Assembly (NCBI RefSeq): GCF_003999255.1
Contig: NZ_CP034791.1
Location: 1,838,501 to 1,902,500, forward strand
Length of the DNA stretch: 64,000 nt
From: Caldicellulosiruptor changbaiensis
Lineage (GTDB): Bacteria > Bacillota > Thermoanaerobacteria > Caldicellulosiruptorales > Caldicellulosiruptoraceae
Direction: 5' to 3'
The stretch's first letter is position 1. Each line of letters begins with the position of its first letter. Below the pieces are notes generated by a model that made no database searches, was not told the origin of the DNA, and saw only the letters and a program-made list of their open reading frames with translations. The position numbers and the translations under genes were made by a program. Positions 56,558 to 64,000 of this stretch are shown in pieces.

Positions 56558-57706
56558 ATGATTGAACTTTATGATCAAATTTCAAAACTCCGAAATATTC
56601 TTGAGAAATTAAGCTCCTATGTATTATATGTTTCAACTGAAAAAAATATAGAGGATATTCTCCTTCAAACCATTGATATATGTTTAGAACTTACAACAAG
56701 TGATGGTGCCACAATTTATCTTAAAGAAATGATAGAAAACGAGGAAAAACTTGTAATCAAAGCTACAAAAAATCAATCAGTCAATTTTGAGTTCTACTTG
56801 GGATACTCACTGCCCATAAATTCTATTAGTTTAGCAGGATATGTTGCTTCTAACCGCAAACCTGTGGTTATAAATAACACTTTATCTTTACCTGAAAATC
56901 ATGAATATAGGCAATTCAAATTTTTTGACAGGAGTTTGCATTATATTACAATTAACACTATAACAGTACCAATTTTTGATTACACAAACAGTGTTATAGG
57001 AGTTTTGCAAGTTGTTAATAAGAAGGCAAAACCTCAATTAAAACTTGAAGAAAATAATGCTCATCTATTTACTATTGACTATACTGATAACGATGCAAGA
57101 ATAATATTAGCAATCTCGGCACTTTTAGGAATCATTTTAGACAGAATTTGGCTTTATCAAAAAAATGATCAACTGATAACAAATACTCAAAAGATGCTAA
57201 GTAATATTTTCGACTCGGTAAAAAAATCAATTTTGACTTTAAATGATATAATGCTGACAGGTCAGCAAAAGTTCATAGAGTATCTTCAAGCTGAGAAAAG
57301 AAAAAAAGTTCTTGAGTTTAAGGAAGGACTTGAACTTTGTAAAAAACAAATTGAACTCTCAAAAGTTACTGAGACAATTATAACTGTATGTTATTTATCA
57401 ATCGAAACTTCAGATAATAAAGTATCAAATATATTCTATGAAGTACTTTCATCAGAAATAAGAATATATGACATTCCTGTAATGGTAAAAGAAAATGAGT
57501 ATGTCCTTCTACTTTACAACGTTGACTTGATAAAAGCTAAAATGATTGCCAAAAGGATAGAAAGAAAAATGATTGAAAAGGCAAATTCACAAAACTATAA
57601 CTTTTCATTCAAAACCAAATGGAGTTTCTATGAAATAAAGCCTTCAGAAGAAAAAACTCTTGAGGAAATATGTGAAGGTTTAAAAAGTACTGGGGCAGAG
57701 CTTTAA
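56558..57706 (+). CDS. GAF protein with degenerate GGDEF domain that keeps an RxxD I-site
   Basis: A 382-residue cytosolic protein. GAF domain at about 15-200 (TSDGATIYL, AGYVASNRKPVVINN, VIGVLQVVNKK), helical linker, then a C-terminal domain aligning with the GGDEF of the gene at 58484. The catalytic motif is replaced by KENEY (311-315) and the metal-binding IDVDG segment is lost with a small deletion. RIYD (302-305) remains exactly five residues before, as in a c-di-GMP inhibitory site. It therefore cannot be a cyclase but may bind c-di-GMP, similar in plan to PelD (GAF plus degenerate GGDEF). SD is weak. First gene of a three-gene run. Confidence 0.8.
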   Translation: MIELYDQISKLRNILEKLSSYVLYVSTEKNIEDILLQTIDICLELTTSDGATIYLKEMIENEEKLVIKATKNQSVNFEFYLGYSLPINSISLAGYVASNRKPVVINNTLSLPENHEYRQFKFFDRSLHYITINTITVPIFDYTNSVIGVLQVVNKKAKPQLKLEENNAHLFTIDYTDNDARIILAISALLGIILDRIWLYQKNDQLITNTQKMLSNIFDSVKKSILTLNDIMLTGQQKFIEYLQAEKRKKVLEFKEGLELCKKQIELSKVTETIITVCYLSIETSDNKVSNIFYEVLSSEIRIYDIPVMVKENEYVLLLYNVDLIKAKMIAKRIERKMIEKANSQNYNFSFKTKWSFYEIKPSEEKTLEEICEGLKSTGAEL

Positions 57707-57752
57707 ATTGCTTTTAAGCTGTTAATTAATAAATGGTGGTGAAGAAGAAAAA

Positions 57753-58487
57753 ATGTCAAAGGAAAACCCTTTAAAATTTCTGGGAATTGGAAGTGCTTTT
57801 AATCCTAATTATAACAATACCTCTGCTTACTTTGAATTGGAAGATAATCTTTTTTTAATTGACTGTGGTGGAGGTATATTTAACTCCCTTTTGAGTTTGA
57901 AACTACTTGAAAAATATCTACATTTAAATGTTTTAATAACTCATACACACCCTGACCACATTGCAAGTTTAGGTCAATTAATCTTGTATTGTTATTATCA
58001 ACTAAGCAAGAAAATAACTCTTATCTTTCCTCAACCTGAAATAATATCAAATTTACTTGACTATATGGGTATCAGAAATGAGATATACACTTTGAAAACC
58101 CCTCAGGACTTTGTTAACTATCTCAGTAAACTTACGGTAATATCCTTAGAACAAGTTCATGTAAATGAATTGCCTTGTTTTGGATATCTAATTTACTTGA
58201 ATAATGTAACATTTTATTACAGTGGGGACTCAAAATCAATTCCTCTTTATATCCTAACCAAATTTTTGGAAGGCGAAATAGATTTTTTATTCCAAGATAC
58301 TTGTTCAGAAAATCATAACCATCATCCCCATCTTTCCATAAAGGAACTTTCAGAACAAATACCACCCTCAAAAAGAAAACAGGTTTATTGTATGCATATT
58401 GATGAAAGGTTTGATGTAAATTTAGCTAAAAATTTAGGTTTTAATATACCTCAAGAAATTGTAGCTGAGAGGGATGCAAAAAAATGA
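57753..58487 (+). CDS. Metallo-beta-lactamase-fold hydrolase, unknown substrate
   Basis: A 244-residue protein of the RNase Z-like MBL group: FLGIGSAFNPNYNNTS and LIDCGGG at the start, HTHPDH (metal site), YSGDSK (bridging Asp) and a late CMHID. The typical nuclease exosite is absent. It is encoded between two GAF/GGDEF genes and overlaps the second by four bases (ATGA), so it likely acts in the same pathway. Some MBL proteins hydrolyse cyclic nucleotides; that role here is only inference. GGTGGTGAAG acts as SD. Confidence 0.75.
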   Translation: MSKENPLKFLGIGSAFNPNYNNTSAYFELEDNLFLIDCGGGIFNSLLSLKLLEKYLHLNVLITHTHPDHIASLGQLILYCYYQLSKKITLIFPQPEIISNLLDYMGIRNEIYTLKTPQDFVNYLSKLTVISLEQVHVNELPCFGYLIYLNNVTFYYSGDSKSIPLYILTKFLEGEIDFLFQDTCSENHNHHPHLSIKELSEQIPPSKRKQVYCMHIDERFDVNLAKNLGFNIPQEIVAERDAKK

Positions 58488-59689
58488 TCGAATATAATAA
58501 TCCCCAAGATTTAAAAAGACTAATCAGAAAACTCAATAAAATTGGAATTACAATTTCACGGGAGAAAAACGTCGATACCATTTTAGAAATGATCTTAAAT
58601 GAAAGCATTGACATCACAAATAGTGATGGTGGTACCCTCTATATCGTAAAAGAATTCGAAGGACAAAAATATTTAGTCATCACACTTGCCAAAAACTACT
58701 CAGTTGATTTCAATTACATTGGTTATAAAATACCTATAGATAATCAAAGCATTGTCGGATACGTTGCCCAAAATGGCATTCCTGTTACAATTAACAACAT
58801 TCAAAATATCCAAAATTCTCACCTGCAGCAGTTTAAACTTTTCGACCAAGCTTTACATTATAAAACCCTAAATCTTATGGCAATACCCATGATTGATTAT
58901 CAAGGCAATGTGATTGGTGTTTTGCAGATAATAAACAAAAAGAAAGACAAGTCCATTAAGCTAACAGAAGACAACATCTACCAAAATATTGTTGACTTTA
59001 CAAAAGAAGATGAAGAAATTATTTTGTCACTTGCATCTCAAGCGTCTTTATTAATTGAACGAATTCATCTTTACCAAAGGATAGAAAAAAATATTGCAAA
59101 CACTCGTTATGCTCTAATCAGTTTATTTAATTCTATGAAACAAGTGATTGCAAACTTGAGTGAAGATATTTTAATTGAACAAGAAGAGTTTAAAAAATAT
59201 GCATCTTTGGACGACCTGACAGGTCTGTTTACGCGAAATGAAGGAATGATTTATTTAGAAAAGCAGATACAACTCTCCAAAATGAATGAAACACACTTTG
59301 TTGTTTGCTTTATTGATGTCGATGGATTAAAACAAGTAAACGATACATTTGGCCACCAAATAGGCGATGAACTTTTAAAAAGCTTTGCTCAAATTCTAAA
59401 AGAAAGTATCAGAAGTTATGATATAGCATTCAGATATGGCGGAGATGAGTTTGTGTTGATACTTTATAAAGCAACAATAAGAGAAGCTAATATTGTTCTT
59501 GCAAGAATCCAAAATAAAATCGACGAGTTTAACGCAAAAGTCCAAAAGCCCTATAAGATTCAAATAAGCTATGGATTTGCTGAATATTCCCCAACTTCCA
59601 ATTTGAACTCCGAAGACTTGATTAAAATAGCTGATGAGAATATGTATAAGGTCAAGAAAGAAAAGAAAAAAAGTCGACCCTCATATTAA
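58484..59689 (+). CDS. GAF-GGDEF diguanylate cyclase
   Basis: A 401-residue protein paralogous to the gene at 56558. GAF domain about 15-200, coiled linker, GGDEF domain about 240-395 with LDDLTGLFTRNEGM, FIDVDGLKQVND (metal), intact GGDEF (319-323) and the I-site RSYD (310-313). It should make c-di-GMP from GTP with product inhibition. The GAF domain may sense a small ligand or redox state. Translationally coupled to the MBL gene. It ends in a hairpin that overlaps the stop. Confidence 0.92.
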   Translation: MIEYNNPQDLKRLIRKLNKIGITISREKNVDTILEMILNESIDITNSDGGTLYIVKEFEGQKYLVITLAKNYSVDFNYIGYKIPIDNQSIVGYVAQNGIPVTINNIQNIQNSHLQQFKLFDQALHYKTLNLMAIPMIDYQGNVIGVLQIINKKKDKSIKLTEDNIYQNIVDFTKEDEEIILSLASQASLLIERIHLYQRIEKNIANTRYALISLFNSMKQVIANLSEDILIEQEEFKKYASLDDLTGLFTRNEGMIYLEKQIQLSKMNETHFVVCFIDVDGLKQVNDTFGHQIGDELLKSFAQILKESIRSYDIAFRYGGDEFVLILYKATIREANIVLARIQNKIDEFNAKVQKPYKIQISYGFAEYSPTSNLNSEDLIKIADENMYKVKKEKKKSRPSY

Positions 59690-59702
59690 TTATGAGGGTC
59701 GT
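59675..59702 (+). terminator. Hairpin at the end of the diguanylate cyclase gene
   Basis: CGACCCTCATA and TATGAGGGTCG form an 11-bp stem with a four-base loop, including the stop codon. Only TTC follows, so it may stabilise the mRNA rather than terminate well. Confidence 0.55.
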
Positions 59703-59751
59703 TCAAAATATATAAAGGAGTTCGAGGGGTTATGAGGATAGAGGGATTATC

Positions 59752-60171
59752 TTAGAATGACCATACAAACCTTGAAAAATGATCTGTTTTTAGCTGTTGT
59801 TTTTTAAGTTTGACATAAATATTCTTCCCCGCAGACCTATCATAGATGTACCCTTCATATCCTTCACATCTTAGGTGCACATCTTTTTTGAACTTAGCAT
59901 CTGGTGAAAATTCAATGTACACAGTTCCATTTTCAGCATATATCTGTGCATAAAAGGTAATTGCATCTATTCCATCAGGTAGCGAGTCTTTCTTAAAATC
60001 AATTTCTACAAAGCCTACCTGGAATTTTCCTCCTTCATTTGTTACAGTAAAACTACCACTAAATTGAATAGGAGTTTCATCTTGTGCAAAAGCAATGCTA
60101 CTCAAACCCAATGATAAAATAAATACCAAAAGTATAGCAATTGACCATTTCTTCAAAACATGAAGCTTCAT
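59752..60171 (-). CDS. Small secreted protein under a c-di-GMP riboswitch, unknown function
   Basis: A 139-residue protein: signal peptide MKLHVLKKWSIAILLVF... ending near IAFAQ, then about 110 residues of alternating beta strands (for example FTVTNEGGKFQVGFVEIDF) with one cysteine and a basic C-terminus. No family recognised. AAAGGGGGTG is its SD. It is preceded by a terminator and a GEMM-I riboswitch, and read against the diguanylate cyclase gene. Its export signal and control suggest an extracellular matrix, adhesion or pilus-related product switched by c-di-GMP (inference). Single gene. Confidence 0.78.
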   Translation of the reverse strand: MKLHVLKKWSIAILLVFILSLGLSSIAFAQDETPIQFSGSFTVTNEGGKFQVGFVEIDFKKDSLPDGIDAITFYAQIYAENGTVYIEFSPDAKFKKDVHLRCEGYEGYIYDRSAGKNIYVKLKKQQLKTDHFSRFVWSF

Positions 60172-60222
60172 AACTTTTTACACCCCCTTTAAGTTGAGCA
60201 AGCAAAGCCTTGCTCATTAATA

Positions 60223-60256
60223 TATCAAAAGGCACCTGACATTTTAGCCAGGTGCC
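60223..60256 (-). terminator. Riboswitch terminator
   Basis: Minus strand: GGCACCTG (60256-60249), ten-base loop, CAGGTGCC (60238-60231), then TTTTGATATATT. CCTGGC of its 5' arm (60252-60247) can pair instead with GCCAGG inside the aptamer (60322-60317). This gives a simple antiterminator alternative. Confidence 0.75.
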
Positions 60257-60300
60257 TTTCTGCCAAAGGTAAATACTCTTTTTACTCCCTTTACCCTTGG

Positions 60301-60410
60301 ACATATGTTTCGGCAGCCTGGCGATCATAGGAAAAGGTAAAACCCTTTTCCGACAGACCCATGGCTTTGCGCCCCTGCCTTTCGACAGGTTTGCCTTTAT
60401 CGACATATGC
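60301..60410 (-). ncRNA. c-di-GMP-I (GEMM-I) riboswitch aptamer
   Basis: Minus strand, in order: P1 5' arm CATATGT; GGCAAACC; P2 hairpin CCTGTC-GAAA-GGCAGG with GNRA tetraloop; GGGCGCAAAGCC; P3 hairpin GGAAAAGG/CCTTTTCC with a tetraloop-receptor-like TATGAT; GCCAGGCTGCCG; and the P1 3' arm ACATATG. All conserved GEMM-I blocks are present in the right order. The G before GCAAACC fits c-di-GMP rather than the A of cGAMP-sensing variants (known from Geobacter; my alignment is by eye). A second hairpin (60300-60263) separates it from the terminator. Confidence 0.9.
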
Positions 60411-60482
60411 TTCACTTATTTTTAAAAGCTCTGTTCAAATTAGCATTCTTTGTGTATAATTTTTATGTGGTTTTCTAATTAT

Positions 60483-60510
60483 ATTATCGCATAAATTTTT
60501 AAATTTTCAA
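60483..60510 (-). promoter_or_regulatory. Probable sigma-A promoter of the riboswitch transcript
   Basis: Minus strand: TTGAAA at 60510-60505, 16-base spacer, GATAAT at 60488-60483, about 75 bases before the aptamer. Confidence 0.55.
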
Positions 60511-60546
60511 TAGCTTTTTAAAAAAATTTTTGGGTTGTGAAAAACT

Positions 60547-63500
60547 ATGATTTGTTTTAACTGTGGCAATAAAATTCAATCTCCTAATGCTGAAAAATGT
60601 ATCTTTTGCGGAATGAAATTTAAGGGTGTGTGTCCATCTTGCAATTCATTATTACCTACCTACATTAATTTCTGCCCTAATTGTGGGGAATTTGTAAGAC
60701 AAGGTGAAGCTAATCAACAATCTGCTGACGAACTAAAAAAGGTAGCCGTGCTATTTGCAGATATATCAGGATTTACTAAGCTTTCCGAAAAAATAAGCCC
60801 TGATGAGGTTAATAATATAATCAATGAATTTTTTGAATATATTTTAAAGCCTGTTTATTACTATGAAGGTACCATAGATAAATTCATTGGAGATTGTGTT
60901 ATGATACTATTTGGTGCAAAAAGTTCTCACTTGGATGACCCAAAGCGTGCTGTGTTGTGTGCTCTTGAAATGTTAAAGCTCTGTAACGAGTTTTCAGTAC
61001 AAAAAAATTTAAAAATATCAATGAGTATCGGCATAAATTATGGTATAGTTGCAATTGGCAAAGTCGGAGGATATTATGAAAAGGATTATACTGTTATTGG
61101 TGACGTCGTTAATGTTGCTCAAAGATTACAAGCAGCAGCGCCTGAGAATACTATTTATGTATCAGAAAGTATTTATAGGGAGACTTTTGATTTATTCCTA
61201 TATTCAGAGGCAAAAGAAATTTATGTTAAAAATAAAAGCAATCCCATAAGGTGTTATATACCTTTAGAAATTATCAATGAAGCTACAACATTTGATGTAA
61301 TTTCTCGTATCCAGGATAGCTATTTATCAAAACTATTTAATATAATCGCATCAAAAGATACAAATAGCGTTCTTTTACTGGGGCCAAACGGTGTTGGAAA
61401 AACTTCTCTTTTAGAAAAATTAACTAATCATTTAGTTGCAAACAATATAAAAACGTATTACATTAGATGCAGTTTTAATAATTATTCGCGTCCTTACTTG
61501 TTAATTTCGCAAATAATATGTAAAGTATTAAATGTAAGTGTAGACGATGTGCAAACCATAAAGCAACATCGATTAATCTCTTTTCTTGACTTTTTATTTA
61601 AAGATGACTTAGAAAAAAAAGAAACCTGTTTCAAATTTCTTTCTATCATTCTGCAATTAGATATCGAGGATGATTTTAGAAATCTTGTTTCATCCATGAC
61701 CCAAGAAGATTTGGAATTTGAAATTCGGCAAAATGTACTTCTATTTTTTGATGCTTTTTTGAGCTCAAATTTTTCTATTTTTTTAATAGATGACATCCAT
61801 TATGCTGACATTGAATCAATTCAAATCCTGGAATATTTAAAGACAAATTTGTATTGTGATAAAGTAATCTTTATTATAACTTCAGAAAATGAAAGTATCC
61901 ACCTTAATGCCGAAAAAACCATCTATGTGCAGAAATTGTCATTTCAGGAGACAGAGGAATTTCTGAAATCTTTCTTTAATGTTAATACTGTTGATGAAAA
62001 ATTTACTCAGCTAATGGTGGACATATCAGAAGGAAAAATTTCTTACCTTCAAGAGGTTTGTAGATGGCTTTATTTGAATCATCAGTTGTGCATTCAGAAC
62101 AATAAGCTGTTTCTTCAAAACACTAATATAAATGCTTCAGAAATATTTTATAAAATTGTTGAACACAGACTTTCTCAACTCGATAAGGAATTAATACAAT
62201 TTTTGAAAATAGCTGCTATTTTCGGACAAAGATTTAATTTACGTATAGTATTAAATGTTCTAAAACCTTCAAAATCTGAAAATGATATCATCTTAACTCT
62301 CTCAAAAAGTAATTTCATTAAATTTGTTGACATAACTTATCAATCTTCAACAGCAGACAAAATCTTCGAATTTGCAAATAATATTATTTTTGAAATAGTT
62401 CTGAGGTCAATACCAAAAAGTACTAAAATAAGTCTTCATCTTAAAATAGCCAAATCTATTGAAAAACTATTCAGAGAAAATATTAGTTATTATTACGAAC
62501 CCTTGATTTATCATTACCGTGAAGCGAACGATATAATAAATTCTTCCAAATATTGTATATTACTTGCAAATTATTATAAAAAGCAGCTTTTGTATAAGTA
62601 CGCAGTAAAATACTTTAAAATTGCAATTGAAATGTTAGAAAATTACAATCAACAAAAAAACAATCTATATATAAGAGCGCTTGAAGAATTATCAAGTTTA
62701 GAAAAGCAAATGGGTAACTATGGTGAAGCTCTTAAGTATTTAAATATCTTAGACAGTATAGCAGATGCCGAAAAAAGTCTATTTATAAAATGCGAAATAT
62801 GTGAATGTCACATTCTTACCGCTGACTTCGCTAAAGCGAAGGAAATACTCATAGGGCTTGAAAAAAATATTGACAGGAATAGTACCTTATATTCAAAATT
62901 AGTCTACCTCAAGAGTCTATTTCAATGTTATACTGGGGCTTCAGACATTAACCAAATTTTGGAAGAGGCAGAAACTATAATAATGCAAGATAATGAGATT
63001 GAGAATCTTGTGAAAATCTTTAATGTAGTTGCATATACATTTTATAGAAACTATGGAGATATTAATAAGGCAATAAATTACTTACAAAAAGCTAAATCTG
63101 CCGCAATTAAAACTAATAATATTGGTTTACGTGTCAAACTTACCAGTAATCTTGGTATTCTTTATTTTCAAACTGGTCAAATTAATAGCGCAATACAAAA
63201 TTTAACATTAGCCTTAGAAGAAAGCAAAAAAATTTCCGATAGACATACACAAATTCATATTTTGATAAATTTAGGGATAATTTATACAAAGAAAGGACTT
63301 CTTAAAAAAGCATACGAATATCTAAACCAAGCTTATGAAAATGCTGAAAAATGGAATTTCTCGTATGAAGAATGTGCTTGCCTACTTAATATAGGCGAAA
63401 TCTACATTGAAAAAGGTTTATTAATACATAGCTATGAATTGTTTTTAGCCTCACTAAATATCAGCGAAACAAAAATGTTTACTGCCGAAAAAGCTTTGAG

Positions 63501-64000
63501 TTTTATAAATCTCGCAAAAGTTTTGATCCTTATGAAAAATTGGCAAGCTGCTGACGAATTTCTTAATAAAGCAACAAGTTTTATTGAAAATTTAAAAGAC
63601 ATAGATATATCTTATGAATATCATCTAACTAAGGCAGAGTTTTTTTTGTTGTCAAACAATTTTTTGGATGCAGAGAGAGAAATTGATATTTCATTAAAGT
63701 TTGCAGAAAAAAACATATTCAGACAAATAGATTGCATAAGAAAGAAAGGGGAGATACTTTCTGCTGCTGAAAAGTACAGTGAAGCAATAGAATGCTTCAA
63801 AAATGCAATAAAACTTAGTGAAACAAGTGGTTCTGCCTTAGAACTTGCAAAGTGCTATTTTCTCTTAGCAAAAACTTATTTAAAAACTTCGCAAAAAGAC
63901 CAAGCAAAGTATTATTTTGAAATGTCAGAAAAATGGAGCAAATTAATTGATGATGAGTGCAGTATCAAGACTGAAATAGCTTCATTTAAAAAGTGTTTGA
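60547..64000 (+). CDS. Zinc-ribbon/class III nucleotidyl cyclase/AAA/TPR protein (3' end beyond window)
   Basis: An uninterrupted 1151-codon frame that reaches the right edge without an in-frame stop (the final TGA is out of frame). Domains: two zinc ribbons (C3/C6/C18/C21 and C29/C32/C43/C46); class III cyclase (about 60-215) with metal aspartates D72 (LFADISGFT) and D116 (FIGDCV), K112, T182, N189 and R193 all in place; an AAA/STAND ATPase with GPNGVGKT (279-286) and FLIDDIH (about 412-418); then many TPR-like helices to the end. This resembles soluble adenylyl cyclase architecture. The product is probably cAMP by family, but specificity is unproven. The SD is weak (GGGTTGTG). Confidence 0.88.
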   Translation, partial: MICFNCGNKIQSPNAEKCIFCGMKFKGVCPSCNSLLPTYINFCPNCGEFVRQGEANQQSADELKKVAVLFADISGFTKLSEKISPDEVNNIINEFFEYILKPVYYYEGTIDKFIGDCVMILFGAKSSHLDDPKRAVLCALEMLKLCNEFSVQKNLKISMSIGINYGIVAIGKVGGYYEKDYTVIGDVVNVAQRLQAAAPENTIYVSESIYRETFDLFLYSEAKEIYVKNKSNPIRCYIPLEIINEATTFDVISRIQDSYLSKLFNIIASKDTNSVLLLGPNGVGKTSLLEKLTNHLVANNIKTYYIRCSFNNYSRPYLLISQIICKVLNVSVDDVQTIKQHRLISFLDFLFKDDLEKKETCFKFLSIILQLDIEDDFRNLVSSMTQEDLEFEIRQNVLLFFDAFLSSNFSIFLIDDIHYADIESIQILEYLKTNLYCDKVIFIITSENESIHLNAEKTIYVQKLSFQETEEFLKSFFNVNTVDEKFTQLMVDISEGKISYLQEVCRWLYLNHQLCIQNNKLFLQNTNINASEIFYKIVEHRLSQLDKELIQFLKIAAIFGQRFNLRIVLNVLKPSKSENDIILTLSKSNFIKFVDITYQSSTADKIFEFANNIIFEIVLRSIPKSTKISLHLKIAKSIEKLFRENISYYYEPLIYHYREANDIINSSKYCILLANYYKKQLLYKYAVKYFKIAIEMLENYNQQKNNLYIRALEELSSLEKQMGNYGEALKYLNILDSIADAEKSLFIKCEICECHILTADFAKAKEILIGLEKNIDRNSTLYSKLVYLKSLFQCYTGASDINQILEEAETIIMQDNEIENLVKIFNVVAYTFYRNYGDINKAINYLQKAKSAAIKTNNIGLRVKLTSNLGILYFQTGQINSAIQNLTLALEESKKISDRHTQIHILINLGIIYTKKGLLKKAYEYLNQAYENAEKWNFSYEECACLLNIGEIYIEKGLLIHSYELFLASLNISETKMFTAEKALSFINLAKVLILMKNWQAADEFLNKATSFIENLKDIDISYEYHLTKAEFFLLSNNFLDAEREIDISLKFAEKNIFRQIDCIRKKGEILSAAEKYSEAIECFKNAIKLSETSGSALELAKCYFLLAKTYLKTSQKDQAKYYFEMSEKWSKLIDDECSIKTEIASFKKCL

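Noticed and set aside
59731..59756. A seven-codon frame (MRIEGLS) after AAAGGAG downstream of the diguanylate cyclase gene
   Set aside because: Too short, spacing from the SD is long and it runs into the opposite gene's stop; probably chance.
60098..60415. A 105-codon minus-strand open frame across the riboswitch region
   Set aside because: It runs through the structured GEMM-I aptamer and terminator, has no SD and reads as low-quality protein; the RNA explains the sequence.

Overview
The window looks like chromosomal DNA of a thermophilic, low-GC, spore-lineage Firmicute, most likely Caldicellulosiruptor or a close relative. The base composition is AT-rich and SD sequences are strong (AAAGGAGG type). 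It carries PolC, CtsR-McsA-McsB-ClpC, a pyrophosphate-type phosphofructokinase, a short EF-Ts and a large set of sporulation and germination genes. This placement is inference from gene content and style; no marker such as 16S is present. I saw no phage, insertion sequence, CRISPR array, tRNA or rRNA.

Region 1 (1-9.6 kb, mostly minus) is a spore and cell-wall block: murT (cut by the left edge), xerD, spoIIM, a small unknown membrane protein, spoIIP, gpr, an alpha/beta-type SASP with a TTG start, ypeB and sleB. A processive lipid glycosyltransferase on plus and a SpoIIQ-like M23 protein follow. Region 2 (9.6-17.7 kb, minus) is a division/envelope operon (ftsE-ftsX-envC-like-ctp-minJ-like), then a PucR/CdaR-type regulator, a MalK/UgpC-type ABC ATPase and a GlsB-type small membrane protein. 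Region 3 (17.8-31.2 kb, minus) is a conserved housekeeping run from rpsB back to thiN: rpsB, tsf, pyrH, frr, uppS, cdsA, dxr, rseP, ispG, a GT2 glycosyltransferase, polC and thiN. It is fed by a clear sigma-A promoter and a structured rpsB leader. Region 4 (31.4-38.3 kb) has extracellular-polysaccharide style genes (nucleotide-sugar dehydrogenase, glycosyltransferase, DUF4330 protein, O-antigen-ligase-like protein) and RqcH/NFACT. Region 5 (38.3-48 kb) holds PPi-PFK, the ctsR operon with a visible CtsR operator, a polysaccharide deacetylase, a zinc-ribbon protein and an EF-G-like GTPase. Region 6 (48.1-54.6 kb) holds an HD-GYP protein, tsaD, uppP, a YkvI-like permease, dedA, an ArgD-type aminotransferase and a family-4 uracil-DNA glycosylase.

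Region 7 (54.6-64 kb) is the most interesting part: a nucleotide second-messenger island. It has an SLH-domain surface protein; a GAF protein whose GGDEF domain has lost its active site but keeps the RxxD inhibitory-site motif; a metallo-beta-lactamase-fold protein; a tandem paralogue with an intact GGDEF and I-site; and, on the opposite strand, a small secreted protein behind a c-di-GMP-I (GEMM-I) riboswitch with a terminator. Beyond it is a large zinc-ribbon/class III nucleotidyl cyclase/AAA/TPR protein that runs off the right edge. With the HD-GYP protein at 48.1 kb, the window appears to contain c-di-GMP synthesis, probable breakdown, a candidate protein receptor and an RNA receptor.

Several starts were moved from the longest open frame to the start codon that has a properly spaced SD sequence; this is stated in the entries.
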